From assembly GCF_023101205.1 (NCBI RefSeq), contig NZ_CP078078.1, positions 2,365,411 through 2,429,410 of the forward strand: a stretch of DNA of 64,000 nt, given 5' to 3'. Each line of letters starts with the position of its first letter. Within the stretch, counting starts at the first letter, position 1. The DNA comes from Microbacterium aurugineum. Its GTDB lineage: Bacteria > Actinomycetota > Actinomycetes > Actinomycetales > Microbacteriaceae. The notes beneath the pieces were generated by a model. It worked only from the letters and a program-made list of their open reading frames with translations. It searched no databases and had not been told where the DNA came from. Positions 1 through 8,519 of this stretch are shown in pieces. The translations under genes were made by a program, and so were the position numbers.

Positions 1-6
1 CACGCA

Positions 7-25
7 CGAAGTACGGTCGAAGTAC
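7..25. repeat. Short direct repeat upstream of the ABC exporter gene
   Basis: The octamer CGAAGTAC occurs twice with an 11-bp period (7-14 and 18-25), about 22 bp before the ATG at 48. One helical turn of spacing fits a regulator half-site pair, but the segment could equally be the tail of an upstream gene outside the window. No function can be assigned. Confidence 0.3.
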
Positions 26-47
26 CATCTCCAGATAGAGGTCCCGC

Positions 48-1934
48 ATGTCCGGTTCGGCGACAGCACGCCGCCGCGGACGGGGCGCGCAGCCCGACGG
101 CCCGCGCGCCACCTTCCGCCAGCTCCTCCCCTTCCTGTTCGAGCACAAGCGCACGCTGATCGTGGTCGCGGTGCTCAGCGTCGTCGGCGCCGCGACCTCG
201 CTCGTGCAACCCCTGCTCGTGGGGCAGGTCATCGAAGCGGTGCAGTCCGATGCCGGGATCGGGATCCTCGTGTGGCTGCTGGTCGGGTTCGTGATCGTGT
301 CGTCGATCATCTCCGGTTTCCAGCACTATCTGCTGCAGCGCACGGGAACCGCGGTCGTGTACTCGAGCCGGCGCAAGCTCATCGCGCGCATCCTGCATCT
401 GCCCACCTCCGAGTTCGACGCCCGCCGGACCGGCGACCTCGTCTCGCGCGTGGGCACCGACACGACTCTGCTCTACGCCGTCCTCACCCAGGGGCTCGCG
501 GACGCCGTCGGCAGTGCCGTCCTGTTCCTGGGCGCCCTGATCGCGATGCTCGTGATCGACCCCGTGCTGCTGCTGATGATCGTGCTCGTGATCGGCCTCT
601 CGGTCACGGTCGTCGTGCTGCTGAGCGGCCGGATCCGCACGGCCTCGACCGCCCAGCAGATGAAGGTCGGCGAGCTGGCGTCCGGCGTGGAGCGGGCGAT
701 CGGCTCGATCCGCACCATCCGCGCCTCGGGAGCTACTGAGCGCGAAGCGGACACCGTCACGACGCTCGCCTCCGAGACCTACGGCATCGGCGTGCGCATC
801 GCCAAGATCTCCTCGCTGGTGGTCCCGGTCTCCGGCATCGCCCTGCAGCTCTCGCTTCTGGTGGTCCTCGGCGTGGGCGGGTTCCGCGTCGCCGCCGGTG
901 CCATCACGATCGCGTCGCTGATCTCGTTCATCATGTTCCTCTTCCTGCTCGTGATGCCGTTGGCGACCACTTTCGGGGCGATCACCTCGGTGAACCAAGC
1001 GCTCGGCGCGCTCGGGCGCATCCAGGAAGTGCTCGATCTTCCCACCGAGTCGCAGGACGACGAGAAGATCGCCGCCTCGTTGCCGCGTGAGGCCGCAGCG
1101 GCGGATGCCCCGGCGATCGAGTTCCGTGACGTGCGCTTCCACTACCCCGCGAACGTGGTGGCCGCCCGCCAGGCGGCGGCGAAGGAGGCGCGATCCCTGC
1201 TCGCGGACGCCCACCTGGAATCCACCGAAGATGCTGCCGACGCCCCGCAGGACCACGAGGTGCTCCGCGGCGTGTCGTTCGCCGTCCCGCACGGCTCCCG
1301 CGTCGCCCTGGTCGGGCCCAGTGGCGCGGGCAAGAGCACGATCCTGTCGCTGATCGAGCGGTTCTACGACCCGACCGGAGGGTCGATCCGCGTGCACGGC
1401 CATGATGCCCGCACCTACCCGCGCGACGACCTGCGCGCCCACTTCGGCTACGTCGAGCAGGACGCGCCGACGCTGGCGGGCACGCTGGCCGAGAATCTGC
1501 GACTCGCGTCCCCCAACGCGACCGATGCCGACTGCGAACGCGTGCTGCGCGCCGTGAACCTGGGCGATGTGCTCGAACGCAATCCGCTCGGCATCGAGGC
1601 CCCCGTGGGCGAGGACGGCGTGATGCTGTCGGGCGGCGAGCGTCAGCGCCTCGCGATCGCCCGCGCACTGCTCACGGACGCCCCGATCCTGTTGCTCGAC
1701 GAGTCGACATCCTCCCTCGACGGCGTGAACGAGCAACGGATGCGCGAGGCCATCGACGCCGTGTCCACCGACCGCACGCTCATCGTGATCGCGCACCGCC
1801 TCTCGACAGTGGTGGACAGCGACCTGATCGTGGTGCTGCAGGATGGCGTCGTGGTCGGCCAGGGAACGCATGCGGAGCTCGTGGAGTCGACGCCCCTCTA
1901 CCGCGACCTCGCCCGCCACCAGCTGCTCGCCTGA
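48..1934 (+). CDS. ABC exporter half-transporter (fused permease and ATPase), multidrug/lipid type
   Basis: This 628-residue protein has the type IV ABC exporter layout: a transmembrane domain of about six helices (residues 25-320) followed by a nucleotide-binding domain (355-625). Visible motifs are Walker A GPSGAGKST near 422, signature LSGGERQR near 527, Walker B LLLDES near 547 and the H-loop AHRLS near 580. It probably works as a homodimer, or with a partner outside the window, exporting a hydrophobic compound from the cytoplasm; the substrate cannot be read. An odd feature is an Ala/Glu-rich insertion of about 30 residues (roughly 375-405) early in the ATPase domain. The ATG at 48 is the first start in the open frame. 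The next gene is convergent. Confidence 0.9.
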   Translation: MSGSATARRRGRGAQPDGPRATFRQLLPFLFEHKRTLIVVAVLSVVGAATSLVQPLLVGQVIEAVQSDAGIGILVWLLVGFVIVSSIISGFQHYLLQRTGTAVVYSSRRKLIARILHLPTSEFDARRTGDLVSRVGTDTTLLYAVLTQGLADAVGSAVLFLGALIAMLVIDPVLLLMIVLVIGLSVTVVVLLSGRIRTASTAQQMKVGELASGVERAIGSIRTIRASGATEREADTVTTLASETYGIGVRIAKISSLVVPVSGIALQLSLLVVLGVGGFRVAAGAITIASLISFIMFLFLLVMPLATTFGAITSVNQALGALGRIQEVLDLPTESQDDEKIAASLPREAAAADAPAIEFRDVRFHYPANVVAARQAAAKEARSLLADAHLESTEDAADAPQDHEVLRGVSFAVPHGSRVALVGPSGAGKSTILSLIERFYDPTGGSIRVHGHDARTYPRDDLRAHFGYVEQDAPTLAGTLAENLRLASPNATDADCERVLRAVNLGDVLERNPLGIEAPVGEDGVMLSGGERQRLAIARALLTDAPILLLDESTSSLDGVNEQRMREAIDAVSTDRTLIVIAHRLSTVVDSDLIVVLQDGVVVGQGTHAELVESTPLYRDLARHQLLA

Positions 1935-2051
1935 CGGGCACCCCGCCCCGACCCCGGGTCCGTCTCCACGCCCAGCGCCGACACCCCCGTCCAGCGTCCA
2001 CGCCCCCGTCCATCGTCCACACCCCCGTCTCCTGGCGTCCCTGCGGAGGGG

Positions 2052-2241
2052 TGTGGACGAGCAGGAGGGGCGTCGACGAGCAGGAGGTGTGTCGACGAGC
2101 AGGAGGGGCGTCGACAAGCAGGCGGGGTGTGGACGAGCAGGAGGGGCGTCGACAAGAAGGCGGGGTGTGGACGAGCAGGAGGGGCGTCGACAAGCAGGAG
2201 GGGTGTGGACGAGCAGGAGGGGTGTGGATGAACAGGAGGGG
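2052..2241. repeat. Tandem array, ten 19-bp units
   Basis: Ten near-identical 19-bp units start every 19 bases from 2052. Odd and even units alternate between a TGTGGACGAGCAGG-like and a CGTCGACAAGCAGG-like start. The array fills most of the spacer between the convergent ABC exporter and pckG genes. Open frames run through it on both strands, as expected from a stop-free repeat, and are not taken as genes. Confidence 0.9.
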
Positions 2242-2250
2242 CGGACGACA

Positions 2251-2309
2251 CGAAGGCGGGACGTCGGAGACCACTCAGCCATGGGTTCGTCTCTGATGTC
2301 CCGCCTTCG
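2251..2309. terminator. Long inverted repeat between convergent genes, probable bidirectional terminator
   Basis: Two 20-bp arms (2251-2270 and 2290-2309) match at 18 of 20 positions as an inverted repeat around a 19-nt loop. It lies between two convergent genes, directly after the tandem array. There is no T-run, which is common for actinobacterial hairpins. Confidence 0.65.
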
Positions 2310-2336
2310 CGGGTCTGCAGGGCACGAGGCCCTGAG

Positions 2337-2362
2337 GGTGCCGGCTCCCCCGAACCGGCACC
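2337..2362 (-). terminator. GC hairpin just after pckG
   Basis: Arms GGTGCCGG (2337-2344) and CCGGCACC (2355-2362) pair perfectly around a 10-nt loop. The hairpin begins 11 bases beyond the pckG stop codon, so it probably terminates pckG transcription. Confidence 0.6.
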
Positions 2363-2372
2363 GGTCTGGGGG

Positions 2373-4235
2373 CTACGCCTTGTCGAGGCGGTAGCGGAGC
2401 GAGGCGAGTTCCGCGCGCAGCGCCGCGGGGACCTTGTCGCCGAAGGTGTCGTAGAACGCCTCCGTCAGGTCAGCCTCGGTCTTCCAGGCCTCGGCGTCGA
2501 CGGAGAACAGCTCATCGAGGTCTGCGGCCGGGATGTCGAGGCCGGCGAGGTTGAGGTCCTCCACGCGCGGCAGGCGTCCGATCGGGCTGTCGACCGCCGG
2601 GACGTCGCCCGCGATGCGCCGGATGATCCAGTCCACGACGCGGGAGTTGTCGCCGAACCCGGGCCACAGGAAGCGGCCGTCCTCCCCGCGACGGAACCAG
2701 TTCACCTGGAAGATGCGCGGTGCGCGGTCGAAGCGCAGGCCACGGCCGACCTTCAGCCAGTGCCCGAAGTAGTCGGCCATGTTGTAGCCGCAGAACGGCA
2801 GCATCGCGAACGGGTCGCGGCGCAGCTCCCCGACCGTGCCCTCGGCGGCAGCGGTGCGCTCCGACGAGATGTTCGAGCCGAGGAAGACGCCGTGCGTCCA
2901 GTCGGTGGCCTCGACCACGAGCGGAACGTTGCTGGCGCGGCGTCCACCGAAGAGGATGACGTCGAGCGGGACGGCCTCTTCCCAGTCCTCGGAGATCTGC
3001 GGGCACTGCGCCGCCGACACCGTGAAGCGGGAGTTCGGGTGCGCTGCGGGCCGGCCGGACTCGGGCGTCCAGTCGTTGCCCTCCCAGTCGATCAGGTTCG
3101 CGGGCGGCGCGTCGGTCAGGCCTTCCCACCACACATCTCCATCGGGGCGGAGCGCGACGTTCGTGAAGATCGTGTTGCCCCACAGCGTCTCGACGGCCGT
3201 GACGTTGGTCGACTCGCCGGTTCCGGGCGCGACCCCGAAGAAGCCGGCCTCGGGGTTGATCGCCCACATGCGACCGTCTTCTCCCGGACGGATCCAGGCG
3301 ATGTCGTCGCCGAGGGTCTCGACCCGCCACCCGGGGATGGTCGGCCGAAGCATGGCGAGGTTCGTCTTGCCGCACGCAGAAGGGAACGCGGCGGCGACGT
3401 GGTAGGCCTTGCCCTGCGGGTCGATCACGCGGATCAGCAGCATGTGCTCGGCGAGCCATCCCTCGTCGCGGGCGATGACGGAGGCGATACGCAGGGCGAA
3501 GCACTTCTTCGCCAGGATCGCATTGCCGCCGTAGCCCGAGCCGTAGGAGTAGACCTCGAGGGTCTCCGGGAAGTGCACGATGTACTTGTCGTCGTTGCAG
3601 GGCCACTCGACGTCCTGCTCCCCCGGAGCGAGGGGCGCGCCGACCGAGTGCACGGTCTTGACCCACGGGGCCCCCTCGGCGATCTGGCGCGTCACCGCAT
3701 CGCCGACCCGGGTCATGATGCCGATCGAGGCGACGGCGTAGGCGCTGTCGGTGATCTGGACGCCGATGTGCGAGAGGGGACCGCCGACGCGTCCCAGCGA
3801 GAACGGCACGACGTACATCGTGCGGCCGCGCATCGAGCCCGCGAAGATCTCGTTCATCTTCGCGTGCATCTCGGCCGGAGCGGCCCAGTTGTTCGTCGGA
3901 CCGGCATCCTCCTCGCGCTCGGAGGCGATGAAGGTGCGTCCCTCGGTCCGGGCGACGTCGCTGGGGTGCGAACGCGCGAGGTAGGAGCCGGGACGCCACT
4001 CGGGGTTGAGCTTGATCAGCTTGCCCTCGTCGACGAGATCGCGCAGGAGCCGGTCGTTCTCGGCCCGCGAGCCGTCGACCCAGTGCACGGCGTCGGGCTG
4101 GGTGAGCTCGCGGATCTCCTCGACCCAGGCGGCCAGCTCGGCCATGGCAGGGGTGTCATACGTCGGGGCCTCGCCGAACGTACGCGCCGCGGAGACGGGA
4201 GACGTGCGGGGGGTGAAGACTTCGGCGATGGCCAT
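2373..4235 (-). CDS. pckG: Phosphoenolpyruvate carboxykinase, GTP-dependent
   Basis: The product (620 residues) converts oxaloacetate and GTP to phosphoenolpyruvate, GDP and CO2, the entry step of gluconeogenesis in the cytoplasm. GTP-type signatures are clear: the P-loop [10 protein letters not shown] containing the reactive cysteine, the kinase-2 segment [10 protein letters not shown] and the FGGRR element. Length is usual for this family. The start is the ATG at 4235, preceded by AAGGAG (4244-4249); an open frame of 11 more codons runs upstream but has no ribosome site. It is divergent from a RamB-like regulator over 111 bp, and a GapB-type GAPDH lies 2.7 kb away, consistent with control by carbon source. 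Confidence 0.97.
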   Translation of the reverse strand: MAIAEVFTPRTSPVSAARTFGEAPTYDTPAMAELAAWVEEIRELTQPDAVHWVDGSRAENDRLLRDLVDEGKLIKLNPEWRPGSYLARSHPSDVARTEGRTFIASEREEDAGPTNNWAAPAEMHAKMNEIFAGSMRGRTMYVVPFSLGRVGGPLSHIGVQITDSAYAVASIGIMTRVGDAVTRQIAEGAPWVKTVHSVGAPLAPGEQDVEWPCNDDKYIVHFPETLEVYSYGSGYGGNAILAKKCFALRIASVIARDEGWLAEHMLLIRVIDPQGKAYHVAAAFPSACGKTNLAMLRPTIPGWRVETLGDDIAWIRPGEDGRMWAINPEAGFFGVAPGTGESTNVTAVETLWGNTIFTNVALRPDGDVWWEGLTDAPPANLIDWEGNDWTPESGRPAAHPNSRFTVSAAQCPQISEDWEEAVPLDVILFGGRRASNVPLVVEATDWTHGVFLGSNISSERTAAAEGTVGELRRDPFAMLPFCGYNMADYFGHWLKVGRGLRFDRAPRIFQVNWFRRGEDGRFLWPGFGDNSRVVDWIIRRIAGDVPAVDSPIGRLPRVEDLNLAGLDIPAADLDELFSVDAEAWKTEADLTEAFYDTFGDKVPAALRAELASLRYRLDKA

Positions 4236-4287
4236 GACGTGTGCTCCTTCGAAGTGGGGGCGTTGCACCTATCTTCTTCCGGTTCGG

Positions 4288-4346
4288 ACGCAACTTTCGG
4301 GCAAATCAAGCGATAAAAAACGCAATTCTTTCGCTACACTCAAGGA
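4288..4346. promoter_or_regulatory. pckG/ramB divergent promoter with direct repeat and leaderless start
   Basis: Two related elements lie on the plus strand: ACGCAACTTTCGGGC (4288-4302) and ACGCAATTCTTTCGC (4320-4334). They could be operators for the divergent RamB-like regulator; known RamB sites also carry ACTTT and GCAAA elements. A -10 box TACACT (4335-4340) ends six bases before the ATG at 4347, so the regulator mRNA is probably leaderless. The assignment to RamB is inference. Confidence 0.5.
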
Positions 4347-5789
4347 ATGGCGTCCTCCGGCATCCACCTCACCACCCTCGGCCACCGCATCCGACACCAC
4401 CGGCTGGAGAACGGCTTCACGCTCGATGAGCTCGGTGCGCTCGTCGGTGTCGCCGGCTCACAGCTGAGCCTGATCGAGAACGGCAAGCGCGAGCCGAAGC
4501 TGTCCCTCCTCCAGGCGATCGCGCAGGCCACGAGCACGGAGGTCACCGACCTGATCTCCGGCGAACCGCCGAACCGACGAGCGGCTCTCGAGATCGAGCT
4601 CGAGCGCGCACAGGAGAGCCCCGTCTTCCGACAGCTCGGCGTCGCTCCCGTGCGCGTGACCAAGGGCATGAGCGATGAGACGATCGAGTCGGTCCTCGGT
4701 CTGCACCGCGAGCTCGAGCGTCGGGAGCGTGAGGCGATCGCGACACCGGAAGAAGCGCGTCGTGCGAACACCGAGCTGCGGCTGCGGATGCGCGCGCAGA
4801 ACAACTACCTCCCCGAGATCGAGAAGCTCGCCGAGAAGCACCTCAAGGCGGCCGGTCACGTCCAGGGCGCACTCACGCACCGCACCGTGAGCATCATGGC
4901 CGAGAAGCTCGGGTTCGAGCTGATCTACGCCAACGACCTCCCCCACTCCACCCGTTCGGTCACCGACCTCGAGAACGGACGGATCTACCTGCCGCCGGCC
5001 TCCATCCCCGGCGGCCACGGACTGCGCTCGATGGCTCTGCAGGCCATGGCGCACCGCCTGCTCGGACACACGCCGCCGACCGACTACGCCGACTTCCTCC
5101 AGCAGCGCCTGGAGATCAACTACTTCGCCGCGTGCTGCCTGATGCCCGAGACCGCCGCCGTGGCCTTCCTGCAGCAGGCCAAGAAGGACCGCAACCTCGC
5201 GGTCGAGGACTTCCGCGACGGCTTCGGCGTGACGCACGAGGCCGCGGGCATGCGCATGACCAACCTGCTGACCCAGCATCTCGGGATGGCGCTGCACTTC
5301 CTGCGCGTCGACTCCACCGGCGCGATCACCCGGGTCTACGAGAACGATGACCTGCCGTTGCCGATGGACGTGACCGGCGCGGTGGAGGGCCAGCGGGTGT
5401 GCCGCAAGTTCCAGGCGCGCGCGGCGTTCACGCAGCAGAACCGCACGGTCGAGCACCACCAGTACACCGACACACCCTCCGGCACGTTCTGGTGCTCGAC
5501 CCAGACCGGATCGTCGAGCGACGGCGAGTTCTCGGTGACCGTCGGAGTGCCGTTCGACGATGCCCGCTGGTGGCGCGGACGGGAGACCAACGACCGGGCC
5601 GTCTCCACCTGCCCGGACGAGTCGTGCTGCCGCCGCCCGTCGGCCGAGCTGAGCGAGCGCTGGAGCGGACGGGCGTGGCCGAGTGCACGCGTGCACACGC
5701 ACATGTTCTCGCCACTCCCCCGCGGCGCCTTCCCCGGCGTGGACGACAACGAGGTGTACAGCTTCCTCGCGCGGCACGCCGGAGAGTAG
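4347..5789 (+). CDS. ramB: RamB/PrpR-family short-chain acyl metabolism regulator
   Basis: The 480-residue protein has an N-terminal XRE helix-turn-helix (about 10-65), a central IrrE/ImmA-like region (the segment HRLLGHTP resembles a degenerate metal motif) and a C-terminal region with several cysteines (WCSTQ, then CPDESCC). This is the architecture of RamB of Corynebacterium and PrpR of mycobacteria, which control acetate and propionate genes; PrpR is reported to carry an iron-sulfur cluster, so the cysteines may matter. Its position divergent from pckG suggests control of gluconeogenesis and of itself. The ATG at 4347 follows the -10 box by six bases and has no usable ribosome site. Family call is firm, exact orthology less so. 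Confidence 0.8.
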   Translation: MASSGIHLTTLGHRIRHHRLENGFTLDELGALVGVAGSQLSLIENGKREPKLSLLQAIAQATSTEVTDLISGEPPNRRAALEIELERAQESPVFRQLGVAPVRVTKGMSDETIESVLGLHRELERREREAIATPEEARRANTELRLRMRAQNNYLPEIEKLAEKHLKAAGHVQGALTHRTVSIMAEKLGFELIYANDLPHSTRSVTDLENGRIYLPPASIPGGHGLRSMALQAMAHRLLGHTPPTDYADFLQQRLEINYFAACCLMPETAAVAFLQQAKKDRNLAVEDFRDGFGVTHEAAGMRMTNLLTQHLGMALHFLRVDSTGAITRVYENDDLPLPMDVTGAVEGQRVCRKFQARAAFTQQNRTVEHHQYTDTPSGTFWCSTQTGSSSDGEFSVTVGVPFDDARWWRGRETNDRAVSTCPDESCCRRPSAELSERWSGRAWPSARVHTHMFSPLPRGAFPGVDDNEVYSFLARHAGE

Positions 5790-5816
5790 TCGCGACCGTC
5801 CTCGCGGCGAGCGGGA

Positions 5817-6863
5817 TCAGTCGTCGAGGAACCGTGCAAATCGCCCCAGAGCGGCGGTCACCCCTGCGGGATCGGCCGGGTCCGCGAAGAATTCGGGAGG
5901 CGCGTCGCGCGTCGCGGTGGCGTGCGACCAGGTTCCGATCACGCGGCCCTGCTCGATGAGCGTCGCGCGCACCATCCCGTTCTTCCCCGGACCGACAGCC
6001 GCCAGATGCTCCGGGGCGCACACGTCCGTGCGGTCGGCGTAGGAGATGTAGTACTCGTCGAAGGCACCGAGCGCGTGGACGGCGGACGCATCCATCGTCC
6101 GTCGCGGTCGCCGGACCGCCCTGAACAGTCCCTCCTCGACCTCGACGACGCGCTCTGCCGCGCGTGCGGCGGCCTCGCGGGACTGCCCGAGCGTGAGTCC
6201 GGACCACCAGGAGAAGTCCGCGACGCCCGCCGGACCGTGGCCGTCGATGTACCGCACGAACAGCTCCGCGAGTGGGTCGTCGGGGCGCGCCGGGTCGGGG
6301 ATGTGGTCCTCGACGAGGACGAAACGCTGCTCCCGCGTCACGCCGGTCCGCGGGGCGACGGGCCCCTGGCAGATGAGTCCGTCGATCGTGAGAGTGAAGA
6401 GCAGGTGGATCCCGCGTTGCCCCGCGGGGTCGATGCCGATTCCCTCGAGGATCTCGAAGAGCTCGGCGCGGGTGCGGCCGCCGTCGCGCAGCGACGGTGT
6501 CACCGCCCGCACGACCGCGGCGATCATATCGTCGTCGATGCCGAGCTGTCGATGACGCGTCGCCGCCTGCTGGCGCTGCCGCGCGGCCGTGACCTCCAGC
6601 ATCCAGCCGAGGTCACGCGCCGGAACCGTGTGCAGCGTGCCGCGCATGGTCCAGCCCCGCACGAGGTCACCGCGGTCGAAGGCGCGATCGACGTCGCGCA
6701 GGGTCACGTCTCCCCGGGTGCGCACTGCGAGGGCCCATCGGCCGGCGGTGAAGTCCTGACTCTGTACGGCCAGCATGTGGTGCGCGGCATCGGAGACCGT
6801 GGGCGTCGGCGCGGTGAGGCGATGCGAGCGGAGGCGCTCGGCGAGCAGGGTCGCGGACTTCAT
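5817..6863 (-). CDS. AlkZ-like DNA glycosylase, HTH_42 winged-helix family
   Basis: A 348-residue protein of the HTH_42 family, whose members AlkZ and YcaQ (AlkX) are glycosylases unhooking interstrand crosslinks or bulky alkylated bases. Near the N-terminus the sequence VQSQDF holds a Q-x-Q motif (Q34 and Q36 counted from the ATG at 6863), the catalytic feature of AlkZ; AlkX has Q-x-D. The ATG is chosen over an upstream GTG (6899) because family members start just before this helix; neither has a good ribosome site (GGAGG lies 19 nt away). It follows the GAPDH gene on the same strand. Biological substrate is unknown. Confidence 0.78.
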   Translation of the reverse strand: MKSATLLAERLRSHRLTAPTPTVSDAAHHMLAVQSQDFTAGRWALAVRTRGDVTLRDVDRAFDRGDLVRGWTMRGTLHTVPARDLGWMLEVTAARQRQQAATRHRQLGIDDDMIAAVVRAVTPSLRDGGRTRAELFEILEGIGIDPAGQRGIHLLFTLTIDGLICQGPVAPRTGVTREQRFVLVEDHIPDPARPDDPLAELFVRYIDGHGPAGVADFSWWSGLTLGQSREAAARAAERVVEVEEGLFRAVRRPRRTMDASAVHALGAFDEYYISYADRTDVCAPEHLAAVGPGKNGMVRATLIEQGRVIGTWSHATATRDAPPEFFADPADPAGVTAALGRFARFLDD

Positions 6864-6907
6864 GACCCCATCATGCCGGGCGCCTCCGACGCCGCGCACG
6901 CGCCACG

Positions 6908-8356
6908 TCAGCCCTGCAGCGTCACCTCACGGCGCTCCGGGAGCACGATCGGGTGCGAGCCCGCCATGACCTCGAGCACGCGGATCACCTGGCAGGAGTA
7001 GCCGAACTCGTTGTCGTACCAGACGTAGAGGATGAGGGTGTCCTCGTCGGCGATCGTCGCGAGTCCGTCGACGATGCCGGCCCGGTGCGAGCCGACGAAG
7101 TCGGTGGAGACCACGTCGGGGCTCTCGACATAGTCGATCTGCTGACGCAGCTTCGAGTGCAGGGAGACGCGGCGCAGGTAGTCGTTGACCTGGTCCTTGG
7201 TCGCCGGACGCTCGATCGTCAGATGCAGCACCGCGAGCGAGACATCGGGGGTGGGGACGCGGATCGAGCTGCCCGTGAGCTTGCCCTCGAGCTGCGGGAG
7301 CGCCTTCGCGACGGCCTTCGCCGCACCGGTCTCGGTGATGACCATGTTGAGCACCGCCGAACGCCCGCGTCGGTCTCCCTTGTGGAAGTTGTCGATCAGG
7401 TTCTGATCGTTCGTGAACGAGTGCACCGTCTCGACGTGCCCCTTGACCACGCCGTAGGCCTCGTCGATCGCCGCGAGCACCGGTGTGATGGCGTTCGTCG
7501 TGCACGAGGCCGCGGAGACGATGCGGTCGGAGTCGGTGATCGTGTCGTCGTTGATCCCGTGCACGATGTTCTTGAGCGGGCTCTTGCCCGGAGCGGTGAG
7601 CAGGACCCGGGCGACCCCCTTCGACCGCAGATGCTGCGAGAGCCCCGCCTCGTCACGCCAGCGGCCCGTGTTGTCGACCACGATGGCGTCGTCGATCCCG
7701 TGGGCGGTGTAGTCGATGGTGGCGGGGTCGTCGGAGTAGATCACCTGGATGCGGGTGCCGTTCGCGATGATCTGCTCGGCCTCCTCGTCGACCGTGACGG
7801 ATCCGGCGAAGCGGCCGTGCACGGAATCGCGCAGCAGCAGCGATGCCCGCTTGACGAGGTCGTTCTCCGAGCCGCGCCGCACCACGATCGCGCGCAGCCG
7901 CAGACCGCTGCCGCCACCGGTGTGGGCGATGAGGATGCGGGCCAGCAGACGGCCGATGCGTCCGAAGCCGTAGAGCACGACGTCGGTGGGTTCGGCGGCG
8001 ACGGCACCCATCGCGGGTGCCAGCACGTCGGCGAGGTAGGTCTCCAAGGACTCGCCGCTGGAGGCATGCCCGGCCACGAGACGGGCGACATCGAGCGAGG
8101 AGGCGCCGGGCGCGAGCGCGTGGACCGCTTCCAGCACGGCCAGGCTGTCTTCGATCGGGAGGCGCTCGTGTCCGAGCTGGGCCACGCGCTCGTGCACCTC
8201 GACGAGCCCGGTCGCCGACAGGCCGAGCAGGCGGTGCCCGTGGAGGGAGGTGACCACGTCGTGCTCGCGTCGAAGCGCCCCGATGAGCGGGATCATCCGC
8301 TCCGCCAGTTCTTCGCTCGCCGTCCAGTCTTCGCGGTGTGCCGCGGAATCGTTCAT
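6908..8356 (-). CDS. gapB: Glyceraldehyde-3-phosphate dehydrogenase, long GapB type
   Basis: The protein interconverts glyceraldehyde-3-phosphate and 1,3-bisphosphoglycerate. At 482 residues it is much longer than ordinary GAPDH (about 335): a helical N-terminal extension of about 125 residues precedes the Rossmann motif GFGRIGR. The catalytic motif SAASCTTNAIT is intact. This length matches the gluconeogenic GapB of corynebacteria (about 480 residues), so work in the gluconeogenic direction is likely and fits the nearby pckG and RamB-like genes. The ATG at 8356 is preceded by AAGGA. Cofactor preference cannot be settled by eye. Confidence 0.9.
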   Translation of the reverse strand: MNDSAAHREDWTASEELAERMIPLIGALRREHDVVTSLHGHRLLGLSATGLVEVHERVAQLGHERLPIEDSLAVLEAVHALAPGASSLDVARLVAGHASSGESLETYLADVLAPAMGAVAAEPTDVVLYGFGRIGRLLARILIAHTGGGSGLRLRAIVVRRGSENDLVKRASLLLRDSVHGRFAGSVTVDEEAEQIIANGTRIQVIYSDDPATIDYTAHGIDDAIVVDNTGRWRDEAGLSQHLRSKGVARVLLTAPGKSPLKNIVHGINDDTITDSDRIVSAASCTTNAITPVLAAIDEAYGVVKGHVETVHSFTNDQNLIDNFHKGDRRGRSAVLNMVITETGAAKAVAKALPQLEGKLTGSSIRVPTPDVSLAVLHLTIERPATKDQVNDYLRRVSLHSKLRQQIDYVESPDVVSTDFVGSHRAGIVDGLATIADEDTLILYVWYDNEFGYSCQVIRVLEVMAGSHPIVLPERREVTLQG

Positions 8357-8501
8357 CTGCGTCCTTGCATGTGTGAGCGCGCACCGAGGTCACCGGCGCG
8401 CGGGTTGCCGGGTGATCGGGGGATGGCTCCAGCGTACAAGCCCCGGAACCGCGCGCCGAATCCAGGTCTTCCCGGTCTCACCGTGGGTCCGGTTTTACGT
8501 C

Positions 8502-8519
8502 TACACTGGTGGAATAATG
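8502..8519 (+). promoter_or_regulatory. Promoter with -10 box next to amidohydrolase start, probably leaderless
   Basis: TACACT (8502-8507) lies nine bases before the ATG at 8517, leaving no room for a normal ribosome site, so a leaderless mRNA is likely. The surrounding sequence TCTACACTGGTGGAAT resembles the imperfect palindromes at 10998-11023 and 21465-21489 and may be an operator. Confidence 0.45.

Noticed and set aside
1843..2394. Open frames running through the 19-bp array, suggesting repeat proteins
   Set aside because: The repeat lacks stops in several frames on both strands; no ribosome site or conserved start is present, and long inverted repeats point to a terminator region.
2760..4316. 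518-codon plus-strand open frame opposite pckG
   Set aside because: It is the antisense of a strongly conserved enzyme gene; its translation is Arg/Gly/Val-rich without domains, as expected from high-GC codon bias.
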